Assembly: GCA_023414875.1 (NCBI GenBank)
Contig: JAEZMV010000002.1
Span: 62,001 to 126,000, forward strand
Reading direction: 5' to 3'
Length of the DNA: 64,000 bases
Source: Bacillota bacterium
Lineage (GTDB): Bacteria; Bacillota; Clostridia; Lachnospirales; Lachnospiraceae
Part shown: positions 18,244 through 26,170 of the stretch, one piece after another
Position numbering within the stretch: position 1 is the stretch's first letter
How the letters are laid out: each line of letters opens with the position of its first letter
The notes under the pieces: generated by a model
What the model was told of the DNA's origin: nothing
The model's database searches: none
The model's input: only the letters and a program-made list of their open reading frames with translations
Position numbers and translations under genes: made by a program

Positions 18244-19070
18244 TATTCTTCACCTCTCAATTCTTCCTTAGCTGCCTTATATTCCTCAGCATTGATTGCT
18301 TTCCCATGCCAGATATTCTTTCCTTCCATGAAGGATATACCCTTTCCTTTCACGGTTTTTGCGATGATTATTGTGGGGGTGTCCTTATTTGATTTGGCGC
18401 TCTCTATGGCCTCGGATATGGAATTAACATCATGGCCGTCGCAATGCAGCACATTCCATCCAAAAGCACTAAACTTTGCACCAATATCACCCATGGGCAT
18501 AATTTCTTCCAGGCTACCATCCAATTGCACTCCGTTATTGTCCAAAATCCCAATCAAGTGATCCGCTTTAAACTTTGATGCTGCCATAGCCGCTTCCCAC
18601 ACAGCACCTTCCTGTATCTCTCCATCTCCAAGTAGTACATAAACATAAGCATCACTTCCCTTTAGTCGTTCACTGAGTGCCATACCAAGTCCGGCTCCCA
18701 ACCCTAAGCCCAGAGGTCCTGTAGACAATTCCACTCCTTCTGTTTTGTGGGCACATGGATGTCCTTGAAGGCTACTATTAATCTGTCGGAAGGTATTAAG
18801 CTCCTCCTTGGGGAAATAACCCAGGTCTGCCAATATTAGATATAGCATTGGCGCTGCATGACCTTTGGATAGAATAAAGCGGTCCCTTCCCTCCATCCTT
18901 GGTTCTTTAGGATTAATTATCAGTTTCTCATAGTATAGGGTAGCCAAAATCTCTGTACAGGATAAGGATCCTCCTGGATGCCCTGTCTGCTTATCATAAA
19001 GCATATCAATTAAACTGTTCCGAAGCTTAAGACAAATTGCCTCTAGTTCCTTTGTTCTTGATTCATTCAT
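18243..19070 (-). CDS. transketolase, N-terminal subunit
   Basis: Thiamine-diphosphate-binding half of the split transketolase, 275 residues. It carries the TPP motif GDGEIQEGAVWEA ending in ILDNNG, and the substrate-phosphate segments SKGHAAPMLY and TGHPGGSLS. It binds Mg-TPP and needs the next gene product for activity. It is the second gene of the operon, just behind the PdxA-like gene, in line with a pathway that links a four- or five-carbon acid to central sugar phosphates. Confidence 0.94.
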   Translation of the reverse strand: MNESRTKELEAICLKLRNSLIDMLYDKQTGHPGGSLSCTEILATLYYEKLIINPKEPRMEGRDRFILSKGHAAPMLYLILADLGYFPKEELNTFRQINSSLQGHPCAHKTEGVELSTGPLGLGLGAGLGMALSERLKGSDAYVYVLLGDGEIQEGAVWEAAMAASKFKADHLIGILDNNGVQLDGSLEEIMPMGDIGAKFSAFGWNVLHCDGHDVNSISEAIESAKSNKDTPTIIIAKTVKGKGISFMEGKNIWHGKAINAEEYKAAKEELRGEE

Positions 19071-19108
19071 TTTGATCTTCCTTTCTTTATTGAACTGTCT
19101 TATCTAAC

Positions 19109-20116
19109 TCATTTATTATTATTCAGATGTAACGACATTTTTGATGCCATTATGACAGCATTTTCAAAGGATGAAGTTCTTACAATACCTTTCCCTGCAA
19201 TATCGTAGGCTGTACCATGTCCACAGGTAACAATAGGAACAGGAAAACCTCCGGCAATGGTAATTCCATAATCAAAACCTCGTAATTTCAATGCAATTTG
19301 CCCCTGATCATGATACATCGTAACCACAGCATCAAAATCTTTATGAAAGGCTTTAATAAACAAGGTATCGGAAGGATATGGACCTACCGCCTGAATTCCC
19401 ATAGCAACAGCTTTCTCTATAGCAGGAGTTATAACATCAATTTCCTCTCTTCCACATTCCCCATTCTCTCCAGCATGAGGATTTAGTGCTGCAATACCGA
19501 TGATGGGTTTTTCAATACCTGTATTTCTGGCAGTGGTATTTGCCAGCCGTATTGCTCTCATAATAGACTCAATTGTCAGATGATTGCTTACTTCCTTGAT
19601 CGGTATATGACTGGTCGTTCTTGTCGTAATGAGATCCCCTAGAACATTTATTTCACCAAAAGGTTCTGTATGGTTTAAAAGATGTGCTATATAGTGGTGT
19701 TCACTTTCATAAGGACATCCCGCCTGAATCATGGATGTTTTATTAAGTGGTGCGAAGCAGAAACAATCAATCTTACTTTCTTGAAACAATTCAATTGCTA
19801 ATTTTATTAAATCCAGACATGCTCTCCCACTATCTATATTGATCTGCCCATATGTAATACTTGCCGGATCCAGATTATGCTGATCCAGTACAGGTATCCT
19901 CTCATCCCATAGGGCATCCTCAATTTTAGATATAATCTGCATCGGAACTGTCACACCGCTTGCCTTTGCTCCCATCTCTAATATTCGTGAGTCTCCTAAA
20001 ATAATGGGCCTACAATATTTATCAAAAAAATTTACTGCTGCAAGCTTGGCAACAATCTCAGGGCCGACACCGGCAGCATCTCCCAAAATAACGCCTAGAA
20101 TTGGCTTAATACTCAT
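19109..20116 (-). CDS. pdxA: PdxA-family 4-phospho-hydroxyacid dehydrogenase, catabolic type
   Basis: NAD-dependent oxidative decarboxylase family of 4-hydroxythreonine-4-phosphate dehydrogenase, 335 residues from the start chosen. It shows the opening GDAAGVGPEIVAK, metal-site His residues in ESEHHYIAHLL, LNPHAGENG and YHDQGQIALK, and the closing GTAYDIAGKG. The ATG at 20116 has AGGAGG eight bases upstream. The first in-frame ATG lies inside the -12 element and is rejected. As first gene of a sigma-54-type catabolic operon it is more likely a PdxA2-like enzyme of sugar-acid breakdown (oxidising 4-phospho-threonate or erythronate-type acids to dihydroxyacetone phosphate) than a vitamin B6 enzyme. 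The DUF1537 kinase usually paired with PdxA2 is not in this window. Confidence 0.9.
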   Translation of the reverse strand: MSIKPILGVILGDAAGVGPEIVAKLAAVNFFDKYCRPIILGDSRILEMGAKASGVTVPMQIISKIEDALWDERIPVLDQHNLDPASITYGQINIDSGRACLDLIKLAIELFQESKIDCFCFAPLNKTSMIQAGCPYESEHHYIAHLLNHTEPFGEINVLGDLITTRTTSHIPIKEVSNHLTIESIMRAIRLANTTARNTGIEKPIIGIAALNPHAGENGECGREEIDVITPAIEKAVAMGIQAVGPYPSDTLFIKAFHKDFDAVVTMYHDQGQIALKLRGFDYGITIAGGFPVPIVTCGHGTAYDIAGKGIVRTSSFENAVIMASKMSLHLNNNK

Positions 20117-20162
20117 TTTTAACCTCCTAATGAAACGTGGTTTTTTATCTGAGTATATTAAT

Positions 20163-20179
20163 AGCATCTTTCATGCCAA
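20163..20179 (-). promoter_or_regulatory. sigma-54 (-24/-12) promoter of the catabolic operon
   Basis: The minus strand reads TTGGCATGAAAGATGCT, matching the sigma-54 consensus TTGGCACN5TTGCT. The invariant GG and GC are separated by exactly 10 bases. Expected transcription start is near 20152, giving a leader of about 36 nt to the pdxA ATG at 20116 with AGGAGG in it. The operon's own activator and rpoN are encoded at its far end. Confidence 0.78.
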
Positions 20180-20340
20180 CTAATGAAAAACTAATAATTT
20201 TTATTAATACTTGAAATATAAAACCCTTGTTTCCTTCGGATTTATGCGGTTTAGCAATTTTTATAATTTTTTTTAGATATTAATCAACTTTTTGTAGAAT
20301 ACTAACAAAAAATCCGTCATTTGCTTCTTATTACTCTTTT

Positions 20341-20437
20341 GTTTCACTTTAACGTTTCATAATGTTTCAATTTGTTTCAATCATCTAAGTTATTGTGGTA
20401 AAACACCAGAAATCACTTGAATGAAACACTTTGAAAC
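20341..20437. promoter_or_regulatory. phased GTTTCA/TGAAAC array, candidate enhancer or operator
   Basis: GTTTCA begins at 20341, 20354, 20364 and 20374 (steps of 13, 10 and 10). The inverted form TGAAAC begins at 20422 and 20432 (step 10). The array lies about 190-285 bp upstream of the sigma-54 start, the usual enhancer distance, and 80-180 bp upstream of the divergent CdaR-type gene's probable start. The activator or the CdaR-type protein could bind it. The rest of this 438-bp intergenic region is AT-rich without an ORF. Confidence 0.6.
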
Positions 20438-20505
20438 ATATTTAATGCCAATTAATTACCGCTTATAATTAAGTATGAGTGCTTTTATATGTGCGAAGTT
20501 TAAGC

Positions 20506-20511
20506 TATAAT
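20506..20511 (+). promoter_or_regulatory. -10 box of the CdaR-type gene
   Basis: TATAAT 43 bp before the ATG at 20555. The matching -35 region (TTTTAT at 20483) is weak, which suggests an activator-dependent promoter. Confidence 0.45.
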
Positions 20512-20554
20512 AGTATGGATAAATTATTATCATTCATAAGAAGGGACATTTAAT

Positions 20555-21616
20555 ATGGATAATATTTTTAGTACCAGTCTAGCTCAATGCATCGTTGATT
20601 CTGTAAAAAATATCGTGGAAAGGGATATAAACATAATTGACCACAACGGCTTTATAATTGCCAGTACTGACTACAGCAGAGTTGGTACTTTTCATCAAGC
20701 AGGATATGATGTTATAAATAGCTCAGAAAGAATAGTGGTAAATAAAGATGATATATACTCAGGCTCAAAAAAAGGCATTAATTATCCTATTCGAGTTAAT
20801 AATAAAACTATAGGCGTTATAGGCATTACGGGCTGTCCCGATGAAGTGGCGAAGTACGGGTTTTTGATAACAAAGATTACTGAGGTTTTTATCAAAGAGG
20901 CTCAGCTTGAAGATCAAATTAAAACAAAGCAGCAGATGATACGCAATACCATTACCTCGCTTATTTATAATGATACCGTGAATAAGGATAAACTACTGGA
21001 AGAGCTTAATATGAATTCCTCAGAGAAATATACAGTTATGCTGATTAGATTTGATTCAACCTACGCTAGAAAAGGTGAGAGTGATATACAGAATTATTTT
21101 ACACAGATAGGCAATCCGATTTATACTTATTTCTACCCAAATGAATTTGTTGCCTTATTAAATGAAAAACAATATAAGACTGTAATGAAGAATTATGTAA
21201 GCTTTGAAACTGCTTACGGAAAATATGCAAATGCAGGTATCGGCACGTTAGTGGATACCTCTGCAATTCACATATCTTATAAATATGCGAAAACTGTTTT
21301 GGCATATACCGTAAAAAATCGTAAAGTAATTGCTTTTGCTGAGGACTTAAATATTCAACTTCTCATAGAAAGCATCGATCCTAATATAAAATCTGATTTT
21401 AAGCACAAAATTTTGTCACAGCTTACCGAAGAGGACCTTGAATTACTTGATATCTATTTTCAAACTAATTTCTCTATTAAGAAAACTGCCGAAAAGCTAT
21501 TTCTTCATAAGAATACTATACAATACCGTTTAAGCAAGATTTTAAAGAAAACAAATCTAGATGCCAGAAATTTTAATGATGCGGTAGTCTTATATCTGGC
21601 AATATGTTTTGCTTAA
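20555..21616 (+). CDS. CdaR-family sugar-diacid/glycerate-type transcriptional regulator
   Basis: A 353-residue regulator with an N-terminal sugar-diacid recognition domain (about 1-130; note NIIDHNGFIIASTD), a middle GGDEF-like region, and a C-terminal PucR-type HTH (FSIKKTAEKLFLHKNTIQYRLSKIL, given in part). CdaR of Escherichia coli activates glucarate, galactarate and glycerate genes in response to such acids. It is divergent from the catabolic operon and upstream of the glycerate kinase gene, a classic arrangement. AAGGGA precedes the ATG. It gives the locus a second layer of regulation beside the sigma-54 activator. Confidence 0.92.
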   Translation: MDNIFSTSLAQCIVDSVKNIVERDINIIDHNGFIIASTDYSRVGTFHQAGYDVINSSERIVVNKDDIYSGSKKGINYPIRVNNKTIGVIGITGCPDEVAKYGFLITKITEVFIKEAQLEDQIKTKQQMIRNTITSLIYNDTVNKDKLLEELNMNSSEKYTVMLIRFDSTYARKGESDIQNYFTQIGNPIYTYFYPNEFVALLNEKQYKTVMKNYVSFETAYGKYANAGIGTLVDTSAIHISYKYAKTVLAYTVKNRKVIAFAEDLNIQLLIESIDPNIKSDFKHKILSQLTEEDLELLDIYFQTNFSIKKTAEKLFLHKNTIQYRLSKILKKTNLDARNFNDAVVLYLAICFA

Positions 21617-21843
21617 GATCTCGTAAATCCATTTATTTTTTGTCAATATGCACTCGCCGGTCCATTATATAGTTAATAATACCCTAATCTACATTATTAG
21701 TTTATAAACCAAATATCTAGCTCTAATTAAGCTATTTCTTATTATGCATAACATAGAATGTATTTCTTCCTATTGATATAATTATATAAGATAATATCGA
21801 AACCTTTGGAAACTTAATAACACCTAATAAGGAGATGCATGAT

Positions 21844-22983
21844 ATGAAGGTAGTAATAGCAATTGATTCATTAAAGGGAAGCTTAAGCTCAGTTGAAGCA
21901 GCAAATGCCATAAAAAAAGGTATTCTCTCCGTATGTGATGCAGATGTGGTTATAAAGCCCTTAGCTGACGGTGGAGAAGGGACTGTAGAAGCCTTAATTA
22001 CAGGCATGAACGGAATTACAAAGAAAATAACTGTTACCGGACCATTATTTGAAAGGGTAGACTGCATATATGGGCAGCTTCCTGAGAGTAAAACTGCAAT
22101 TATTGAAATGTCAGCAGCGGCCGGAATTACTCTTGTTCCTGACTCTTTAAAAAATCCCATGAATACGACCACCTACGGCGTTGGAGAAATCATTAAGGAT
22201 GCGATAAATGACGGCTGCCGTAAGTTTATCATAGGTATCGGTGGCAGTGCTACAAATGATTGTGGTATCGGAATGCTACAGGCTCTTGGATTTGAGTTTT
22301 ACAACAAGGAGCAAAAGCCTGTTGGTGCAGACGGTAAATCCGTAGCAGATATCGAATATATCAGTACAGAAAAGGTTCTCCCTGAGTTAAAGGAATGTAC
22401 CTTTCATATTGCCTGTGATGTTAACAACCCTTTATACGGACCAAACGGCGCGTCTCATGTATATGGACCGCAAAAGGGAGCCACTCCTGAGATTGTAGAA
22501 TTCCTTGATAAAGGAATAAAGCATTTTTCTGAGCGCGTATATGAATTACTGGGATTAGATAATGCTAATGTTCCCGGAACCGGAGCTGCAGGTGGCTTGG
22601 GTTATGCATTTACAACGTTCTTAAACGCAACCCTGGAATCCGGCATAAATATCATATTAAAAGAGATAGGCTTAGAGGACGATGTAAAGGATGCTGATAT
22701 CGTTATTACCGGTGAGGGACGCCTTGATTTCCAGACCGCTATGGGCAAAGCACCGATTGGTGTTGCAAAGCTGGCAAAAAAGTACGGTGCAATTGTTCTG
22801 GCCTTTGCAGGTTCTACAACAAAGGATGCGGTTAAGTGTAATGAGGAGGGTATCGATGCTTACTTTGACATTGTCAATTCAATTATGACACTTGAGGAAG
22901 CAATTGACCCGGAAAATGCGGCTATGAATATGGAACGGGCCGTAACTCAGGTGTTCCGCTTAGTAAAATGCATGCAAAGATAA
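21844..22983 (+). CDS. glycerate kinase (GlxK/GarK type)
   Basis: A 379-residue ATP-dependent kinase making phosphoglycerate from glycerate. Family blocks are visible: DSLKGSLSSVEAANAI at the start, ADGGEGTVEAL, IGIGGSATNDCGIGMLQALG, CDVNNPLYG and the C-terminal GEGRLDFQTAMGKAP. The ATG at 21844 is chosen because AAGGAG is nine bases upstream; the ATG at 21835 abuts it. It lies 227 bp after the CdaR-type gene with AT-rich spacer between. It probably removes glycerate produced by the divergent operon's dehydrogenase and is followed by a strong terminator. Confidence 0.94.
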   Translation: MKVVIAIDSLKGSLSSVEAANAIKKGILSVCDADVVIKPLADGGEGTVEALITGMNGITKKITVTGPLFERVDCIYGQLPESKTAIIEMSAAAGITLVPDSLKNPMNTTTYGVGEIIKDAINDGCRKFIIGIGGSATNDCGIGMLQALGFEFYNKEQKPVGADGKSVADIEYISTEKVLPELKECTFHIACDVNNPLYGPNGASHVYGPQKGATPEIVEFLDKGIKHFSERVYELLGLDNANVPGTGAAGGLGYAFTTFLNATLESGINIILKEIGLEDDVKDADIVITGEGRLDFQTAMGKAPIGVAKLAKKYGAIVLAFAGSTTKDAVKCNEEGIDAYFDIVNSIMTLEEAIDPENAAMNMERAVTQVFRLVKCMQR

Positions 22984-23052
22984 TACCAAGGACTGTTTTA
23001 AAACTAATTGAATAATTAGCAAAGAAACAGCTTACTATTTGTTCCAAAAAAC

Positions 23053-23082
23053 AAAAAGCGGATTCCGAAGAATCCGCTTTTT
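23053..23082. terminator. bidirectional rho-independent terminator
   Basis: AAAAAGCGGATTC (23053-23065) pairs perfectly with GAATCCGCTTTTT (23070-23082) around a CGAA tetraloop. The U-tract in both directions ends both the glycerate kinase gene (plus) and the BlaR1-like gene (minus). Confidence 0.92.
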
Positions 23083-23161
23083 AGTATAATTATTAGCATC
23101 AATTGAGTGATTTCAAACTCATAATATAAACACACAAATTTTCCAACTCGTGACTCTACCT

Positions 23162-25435
23162 TTAATGTCCAAACTCTACTATTTTCCATCCTGTCTGAGG
23201 AGATTCATAAACCATGAGACAATTCCAAAATTGTTCTCCACTACTTATGATTTCATCTTTTTTATATTGCATATCCACTGTTACAGTGAAGGTTTTTGAA
23301 TTGATAGAATCACTAACTAATTCTACTTTCAGTAGCTTTGCCGACTTCAGATTGCTAAGGCTTGATTTTGCTCCTGGCTCTGCACCGGTTAATGGCAAAT
23401 TCACTCCTTCATTAAATAATTCCTCGTTAAACATATTTGAAGTCAAATTACCCAAAAGACTATTTCTCGAGATGTAGTGCTGTGCAGCATTTGCATCCTT
23501 ATTGTCTATGGCCAGGAAGTATTCTTCGATAATCTGCTCAGGCTCTAATGCGGATATCCTATCCTCAAATTCATCCCCCAAAACCATGTCAGCAAGCCAT
23601 TCATTAACCGTCTGGCCTGTCACCTTTTCAAAGCTATTTCCCTTCAGACTACAAGCATTAAAGGCGCTGTGACGCCCTGCACTGATGAAGGCACCGATTA
23701 TTTTATTTTCATCTTTAACAACGATTCCTCTGGCATTCTGTACCGGATAAAACTCCTCAGGCATACTTTCATTGACCCTATAAATATCCACCGTTATATC
23801 TGTGGTGTTTGAGTATCCGCTCATATCCAGACCAATATCCTTAGAAAGCTCATTGTTATATGCGAAATAATATGCATTTGGATTAAATTCTGTTAGGGAC
23901 TTGATGTTATTAATTTTCTGCTCCATGGTATTAATCTTATAATCGAGTGTCCATCCATATGCTTCAAACAGAGCTACCGCATCTAGGTCATCGATGTTTA
24001 CGTCTATATTTCTATTCTCAAAAAAGGAATCAATATATCGTGCAAAATCTACCTCTGTTTCATAGAGACCTTTATATTTCTGAAAATATGCTTTATTATT
24101 TAATGTATCATAGTAAAGATTGCGACCTGATTCACTAAGATCATTCGATAATTTAATCATATATTGATAGGTATAATTATTATTCAAATCATCTGCTAAC
24201 GAAACCCTAGTACCGCCTCTTAGGACTGAATCAATGTATGCTACTATTTTACTATTTGTTGTCTCGAACTCATTTGCAGTCTTAAAGCCCCCCATATCAG
24301 ATACACACTCAATCCTAACCTTAGTATAATACGCTTCATCCGTTATAGCCGAAGTCTCCTCTGTTGCATTACCCTCCTGCTTTACGGGATTTCCCTTCTC
24401 AGCATTATCTTGGTTCATGGGACTACTGTCTACAGTATCATCTTGCTTTATGGGATTACCCTCTGTAACATCTTCTTTTTGAAGGGGATCCTTCTGCTTA
24501 GGATTCGTTACTAATGCCACTCCAATAACAGCTACGATTATAATCGATATGGCAATCATCCAAAAGGAAGGCTTCTTATAGTTTAATACGTTTTTAATCC
24601 TCACTTTTACATTTCCCTCACCAAAGGCAAGGGGACTGCCGTTTATCCTATGCCCACCCATAGCAAGGGATAATAGAGAATTGGCATAAGATTTTTTAAT
24701 ATCTTCTTTCATTTCCTTCAATACATGTTCATCACAGGAAAGCTCCATATCCTTGCTCATAAGTACAAAAGCAATCCACGCAAGGGGATTAAACCAATGA
24801 ATCGATAATATGATGAATGCTATTATTTTAATAACATGGTCTGATCGGCGAATATGAGTCTGTTCATGTAATACAATATAAGCTCTTTCCTCAGCTTTAA
24901 GTCCTGCAGGTAAATATATCTTTGGTTTTATTACACCAAGCACGAAGGGTGTCTTTAAATTACTCGCCTCAAATATATTATTTTCCAGCAATTGCGCTTC
25001 TTTCAGCTGCCTCTTCAAGCGTATAACAGATACTAAGCTATACATAAGTAAAGCTACTATTCCCAAAATCCAAATGCAGGAACCAATAAGCATAATAATC
25101 TGCATCGGATTTACACTGACTGCAACACTTGGAGCAGGAAGGGAGCTGTTTACGTTTGCGATATGGTCCGCGACTTTTATACCACTTTCTATCAGTGGAG
25201 TGTTTTGATAGACAATATCACGGGGAATCGGGTTGGTATTCGTACTCTCAGGCATAATACTAAGTATACTTTCAAAGGAAAAGGGTATGATCAACCGAAA
25301 TGCAACCACACTCCATATAGCATAGGATATAAATTTTGGTGCTTTTTTAAGAAGGAGTCTGATAAGCATAACAATAAGTATAACATAGCTTGCTTTAAGG
25401 CTCATATTTAAAATATTTATAAATAAATCAATCAT
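23162..25435 (-). CDS. BlaR1/MecR1-like M56 membrane metalloprotease with DUF4829-like sensor tail
   Basis: A membrane sensor protease of 757 residues. About four membrane segments cover the first 330 residues, with the zinc motif HEQTH near residue 195 and a supporting Glu in MELSCDEHVL. The outer part is not a penicillin-binding domain. After a Gln/Asp/Asn-rich linker of imperfect repeats (about 325-370) come two extracellular domains, the last resembling DUF4829. So it probably senses something other than a beta-lactam. The ATG at 25435 has GAGGAGG upstream; the longer version begins at a TTG inside the blaI-like gene. It would cleave or inactivate the BlaI-type repressor encoded upstream in the same operon. 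Confidence 0.88.
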   Translation of the reverse strand: MIDLFINILNMSLKASYVILIVMLIRLLLKKAPKFISYAIWSVVAFRLIIPFSFESILSIMPESTNTNPIPRDIVYQNTPLIESGIKVADHIANVNSSLPAPSVAVSVNPMQIIMLIGSCIWILGIVALLMYSLVSVIRLKRQLKEAQLLENNIFEASNLKTPFVLGVIKPKIYLPAGLKAEERAYIVLHEQTHIRRSDHVIKIIAFIILSIHWFNPLAWIAFVLMSKDMELSCDEHVLKEMKEDIKKSYANSLLSLAMGGHRINGSPLAFGEGNVKVRIKNVLNYKKPSFWMIAISIIIVAVIGVALVTNPKQKDPLQKEDVTEGNPIKQDDTVDSSPMNQDNAEKGNPVKQEGNATEETSAITDEAYYTKVRIECVSDMGGFKTANEFETTNSKIVAYIDSVLRGGTRVSLADDLNNNYTYQYMIKLSNDLSESGRNLYYDTLNNKAYFQKYKGLYETEVDFARYIDSFFENRNIDVNIDDLDAVALFEAYGWTLDYKINTMEQKINNIKSLTEFNPNAYYFAYNNELSKDIGLDMSGYSNTTDITVDIYRVNESMPEEFYPVQNARGIVVKDENKIIGAFISAGRHSAFNACSLKGNSFEKVTGQTVNEWLADMVLGDEFEDRISALEPEQIIEEYFLAIDNKDANAAQHYISRNSLLGNLTSNMFNEELFNEGVNLPLTGAEPGAKSSLSNLKSAKLLKVELVSDSINSKTFTVTVDMQYKKDEIISSGEQFWNCLMVYESPQTGWKIVEFGH

Positions 25436-25466
25436 TCTATACCTCCTCACCTGGTTAGCAAAATAC

Positions 25467-25829
25467 TTAATTGGACTTATGCTCATCAATTAGTTTCTTC
25501 AACTCTTCTGCTTGTTGTTTATTTAATCTTTTTGTTCCAATAAAAGCTGTTAGAAATTTTGGCAGTGACCCTCCGAAGATGTCCTCAACAAAGCGAACAC
25601 TTTGCTTTGCGTAATACTCCTCCTTTGTGATTATAGATGAAACAACCGTATTTTCATTTTTGAAAACTCCATTTTCACATAATTTCTTTAACACGGTATA
25701 GGTTGTGGACTTCTTCCAATTCATCTCTTTCTCACATAGCTTCACAAGCTCTCCCGATGCAATCGGTTCCTTCTGCCAGATTAATTCTGCAAATCTTTCT
25801 TCACTTTCTGTTAATTTATATATACTCAT
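25467..25829 (-). CDS. BlaI/MecI/CopY-family transcriptional repressor
   Basis: A 120-residue winged-helix repressor (family usual 120-130). It carries the typical ESEERFAELIWQKEPIASGEL opening in part, the recognition segment WKKSTTYTVLKKLCENG, and a C-terminal dimerisation helix pair. It dimerises on palindromic operators and is inactivated by the partner M56 protease. It is first in the operon, 31 bp before the protease ATG. Two palindromes sit in its promoter region, so autoregulation is likely. No beta-lactamase of class A or D is encoded beside it. Confidence 0.92.
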   Translation of the reverse strand: MSIYKLTESEERFAELIWQKEPIASGELVKLCEKEMNWKKSTTYTVLKKLCENGVFKNENTVVSSIITKEEYYAKQSVRFVEDIFGGSLPKFLTAFIGTKRLNKQQAEELKKLIDEHKSN

Positions 25830-25842
25830 CGTCGCCCTCCTT

Positions 25843-25861
25843 GGTCTATATTTTATAGACC
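25843..25861. promoter_or_regulatory. BlaI-type operator 1
   Basis: GGTCTATA-TTT-TATAGACC is a perfect 8-bp dyad 14 bp upstream of the repressor ATG. Confidence 0.75.
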
Positions 25862-25872
25862 TTATGGGTCTA

Positions 25873-25889
25873 GTCTATATCATATAGAC
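25873..25889. promoter_or_regulatory. BlaI-type operator 2
   Basis: GTCTATAT-C-ATATAGAC is a perfect 8-bp dyad whose centre is 29 bp from that of operator 1. It has the same half-site (GTCTATA), consistent with cooperative binding by the repressor. Confidence 0.75.
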
Positions 25890-26052
25890 CTAAATGTCAA
25901 CTAAATTTATCCCGTTATTGTAAGTTTCTAAATCAAGTCATTTCTTTACCTGAGATTAGATTTTGATCTGTGTCCTAAATACCAGGTTATGGCGGTTACC
26001 TGGTCCTTGTATGGAGCTATAATTCTTATATTTTCAGGAATAGTGATAGCGG

Positions 26053-26075
26053 GGCGGGAAGAATTTGCGCCCGCC
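26053..26075. repeat. GC-rich stem in an otherwise AT-rich gap
   Basis: GGCGGG (26053-26058) pairs with CCCGCC (26070-26075). The surrounding gap 25890-26170 has no ORF with support. Another short dyad, CCAGGT/ACCTGG, lies just upstream. No function is assigned; it could be the remnant of an element. Confidence 0.4.
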
Positions 26076-26094
26076 GGGTGCACAAATCAAGGAA

Positions 26095-26121
26095 GTCCAG
26101 CCTTTATTTCAATGGCTGGAC
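26095..26121 (-). terminator. probable terminator of the transporter operon
   Basis: GTCCAGCC (26095-26102) pairs with GGCTGGAC (26114-26121). The stem lies 50 bp past the stop of the last operon gene on the minus strand. Only a weak T-tract follows on that strand. Confidence 0.55.
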
Positions 26122-26170
26122 CTCCTTTAATTTTGAGATTCATAAATTGAATCAATTAGAATCAAAATTC

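Noticed and set aside
20117..20167. Upstream start of the PdxA-like gene
   Set aside because: Its ATG lies within the -12 element and before the expected transcription start, whereas AGGAGG precedes the ATG at 20116.
20341..20437. CRISPR array
   Set aside because: The repeated unit is only six bases with 4-7 bp spacing and both orientations occur; it fits protein-binding sites.
21732..22172. 146-codon minus-strand frame
   Set aside because: Antisense to the conserved start of the glycerate kinase gene.
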